Shown: one piece after another, positions 21,246 to 21,344 of the stretch
Layout of the letters: each line of letters begins with the position of its first letter
Position numbering within the stretch: the first letter of the stretch is position 1
Virus record (IMG/VR): IMGVR_UViG_3300025759_000844
Span: 1 to 21,344 of that record
DNA from: a virus
Length of the DNA stretch: 21,344 nucleotides
Strand: one strand, 5' to 3'
Made by a program: the position numbers and the translations under genes
The notes under the pieces: model-generated
Database searches by the model: none
The model's input: the letters and a program-made list of their open reading frames with translations, nothing else
What the model was told of the DNA's origin: nothing

Positions 21246-21344
21246 ATGGCTTGTAACATTACAGTATCGGGGCGTTCCTTCCCCTGTAAAGATAAAATCG
21301 GAGGAATCAAACGCGTATGGGTGAAAGCCTTTGACGCGGCGGAT
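21246..21344 (+). CDS. Structural protein, 5' part only
   Basis: The frame runs from ATG 21246 to the window edge (33 codons) and starts MACNITVSGRSFPCKDKIGG, then IKRVWVKAFDAAD. A similar opening (MACxIT..., PCKDxIGGIKxV) is familiar to me from structural, probably tail-tube-like, proteins that follow the capsid gene in Bacteroidota phages. The start is preceded by TCTTAAAC and the capsid hairpin. The rest is outside the window. Confidence 0.65.
   Translation, partial: MACNITVSGRSFPCKDKIGGIKRVWVKAFDAAD

Noticed and set aside
1-21344. CRISPR array, tRNA or insertion sequence
   Set aside because: I saw no direct-repeat array with regular spacers, no cloverleaf-like stretch in the few gaps, and no transposase.

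Overview
The window is a gene-dense stretch of a tailed double-stranded DNA bacteriophage. It carries terminase subunits, a tape measure protein, an XkdF-type capsid protease, a scaffold-like protein and a major capsid protein. A Bacteroidota host, probably Flavobacteriia-like, is inferred. Start codons lack Shine-Dalgarno sequences and often have A-rich upstream bases. The one good promoter candidate fits the Bacteroidota TTG-N19-TAnnTTTG pattern. Several structural proteins also belong to types I know from Bacteroidota phages. Every gene I can support is on the + strand, mostly with ATGA or TAATG overlaps, so the window reads as one or a few long operons. No integrase, portal, lysis gene, tRNA or CRISPR array is visible.

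Layout. 1-136: a rho-independent terminator, then a promoter that would give an almost leaderless transcript. 137-2201: small early genes, namely unknowns, an OB-fold-like protein, two adjacent Myb/SANT-like proteins (the second fused to an excisionase-type HTH) and a small HTH protein. 2225-5130: replication and regulation, with a winged-helix initiator carrying iteron-like inverted repeats inside its own gene, a helicase-loader-like protein, NinG, a small sigma-70-like factor, a Cys-rich protein and two small ORFs. 5127-6053: a cytosine-C5 methyltransferase, with a second, apparently family-like protein open in the +1 frame of the same DNA. 5992-8059: a small unknown, a ParB-like protein, and the small and large terminase subunits. 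8060-8161: the largest intergenic gap between genes, filled with phased repeats related to those in the initiator gene. 8162-18704: the tail module, made up of an assembly chaperone with a probable -1 frame extension, a giant fibre with two tandem lectin-like domains, small proteins including a dockerin-like 42-aa protein, an HK97-gp10-like protein, two large tail proteins and a tape measure. 18701-21344: XkdF-like protease, scaffold, major capsid protein and the start of a further structural gene.

How it works together. The left part replicates DNA (initiator, loader, NinG) and probably times transcription (Myb/Xis-like, HTH and sigma-like proteins). The methyltransferase probably masks phage DNA from host restriction. 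Terminase packages it, and the right part builds tail and capsid. A G-rich hairpin followed by a TCTTAAAC leader occurs at two of the few gene boundaries with a gap, before the initiator gene and after the major capsid gene. It is a candidate shared expression-control element.

Most notable: the double-coding methyltransferase locus, the chaperone frameshift, the two related repeat clusters, the duplicated hairpin-leader module and the dockerin-like small protein. Homology statements come from memory of protein families; no search was run.
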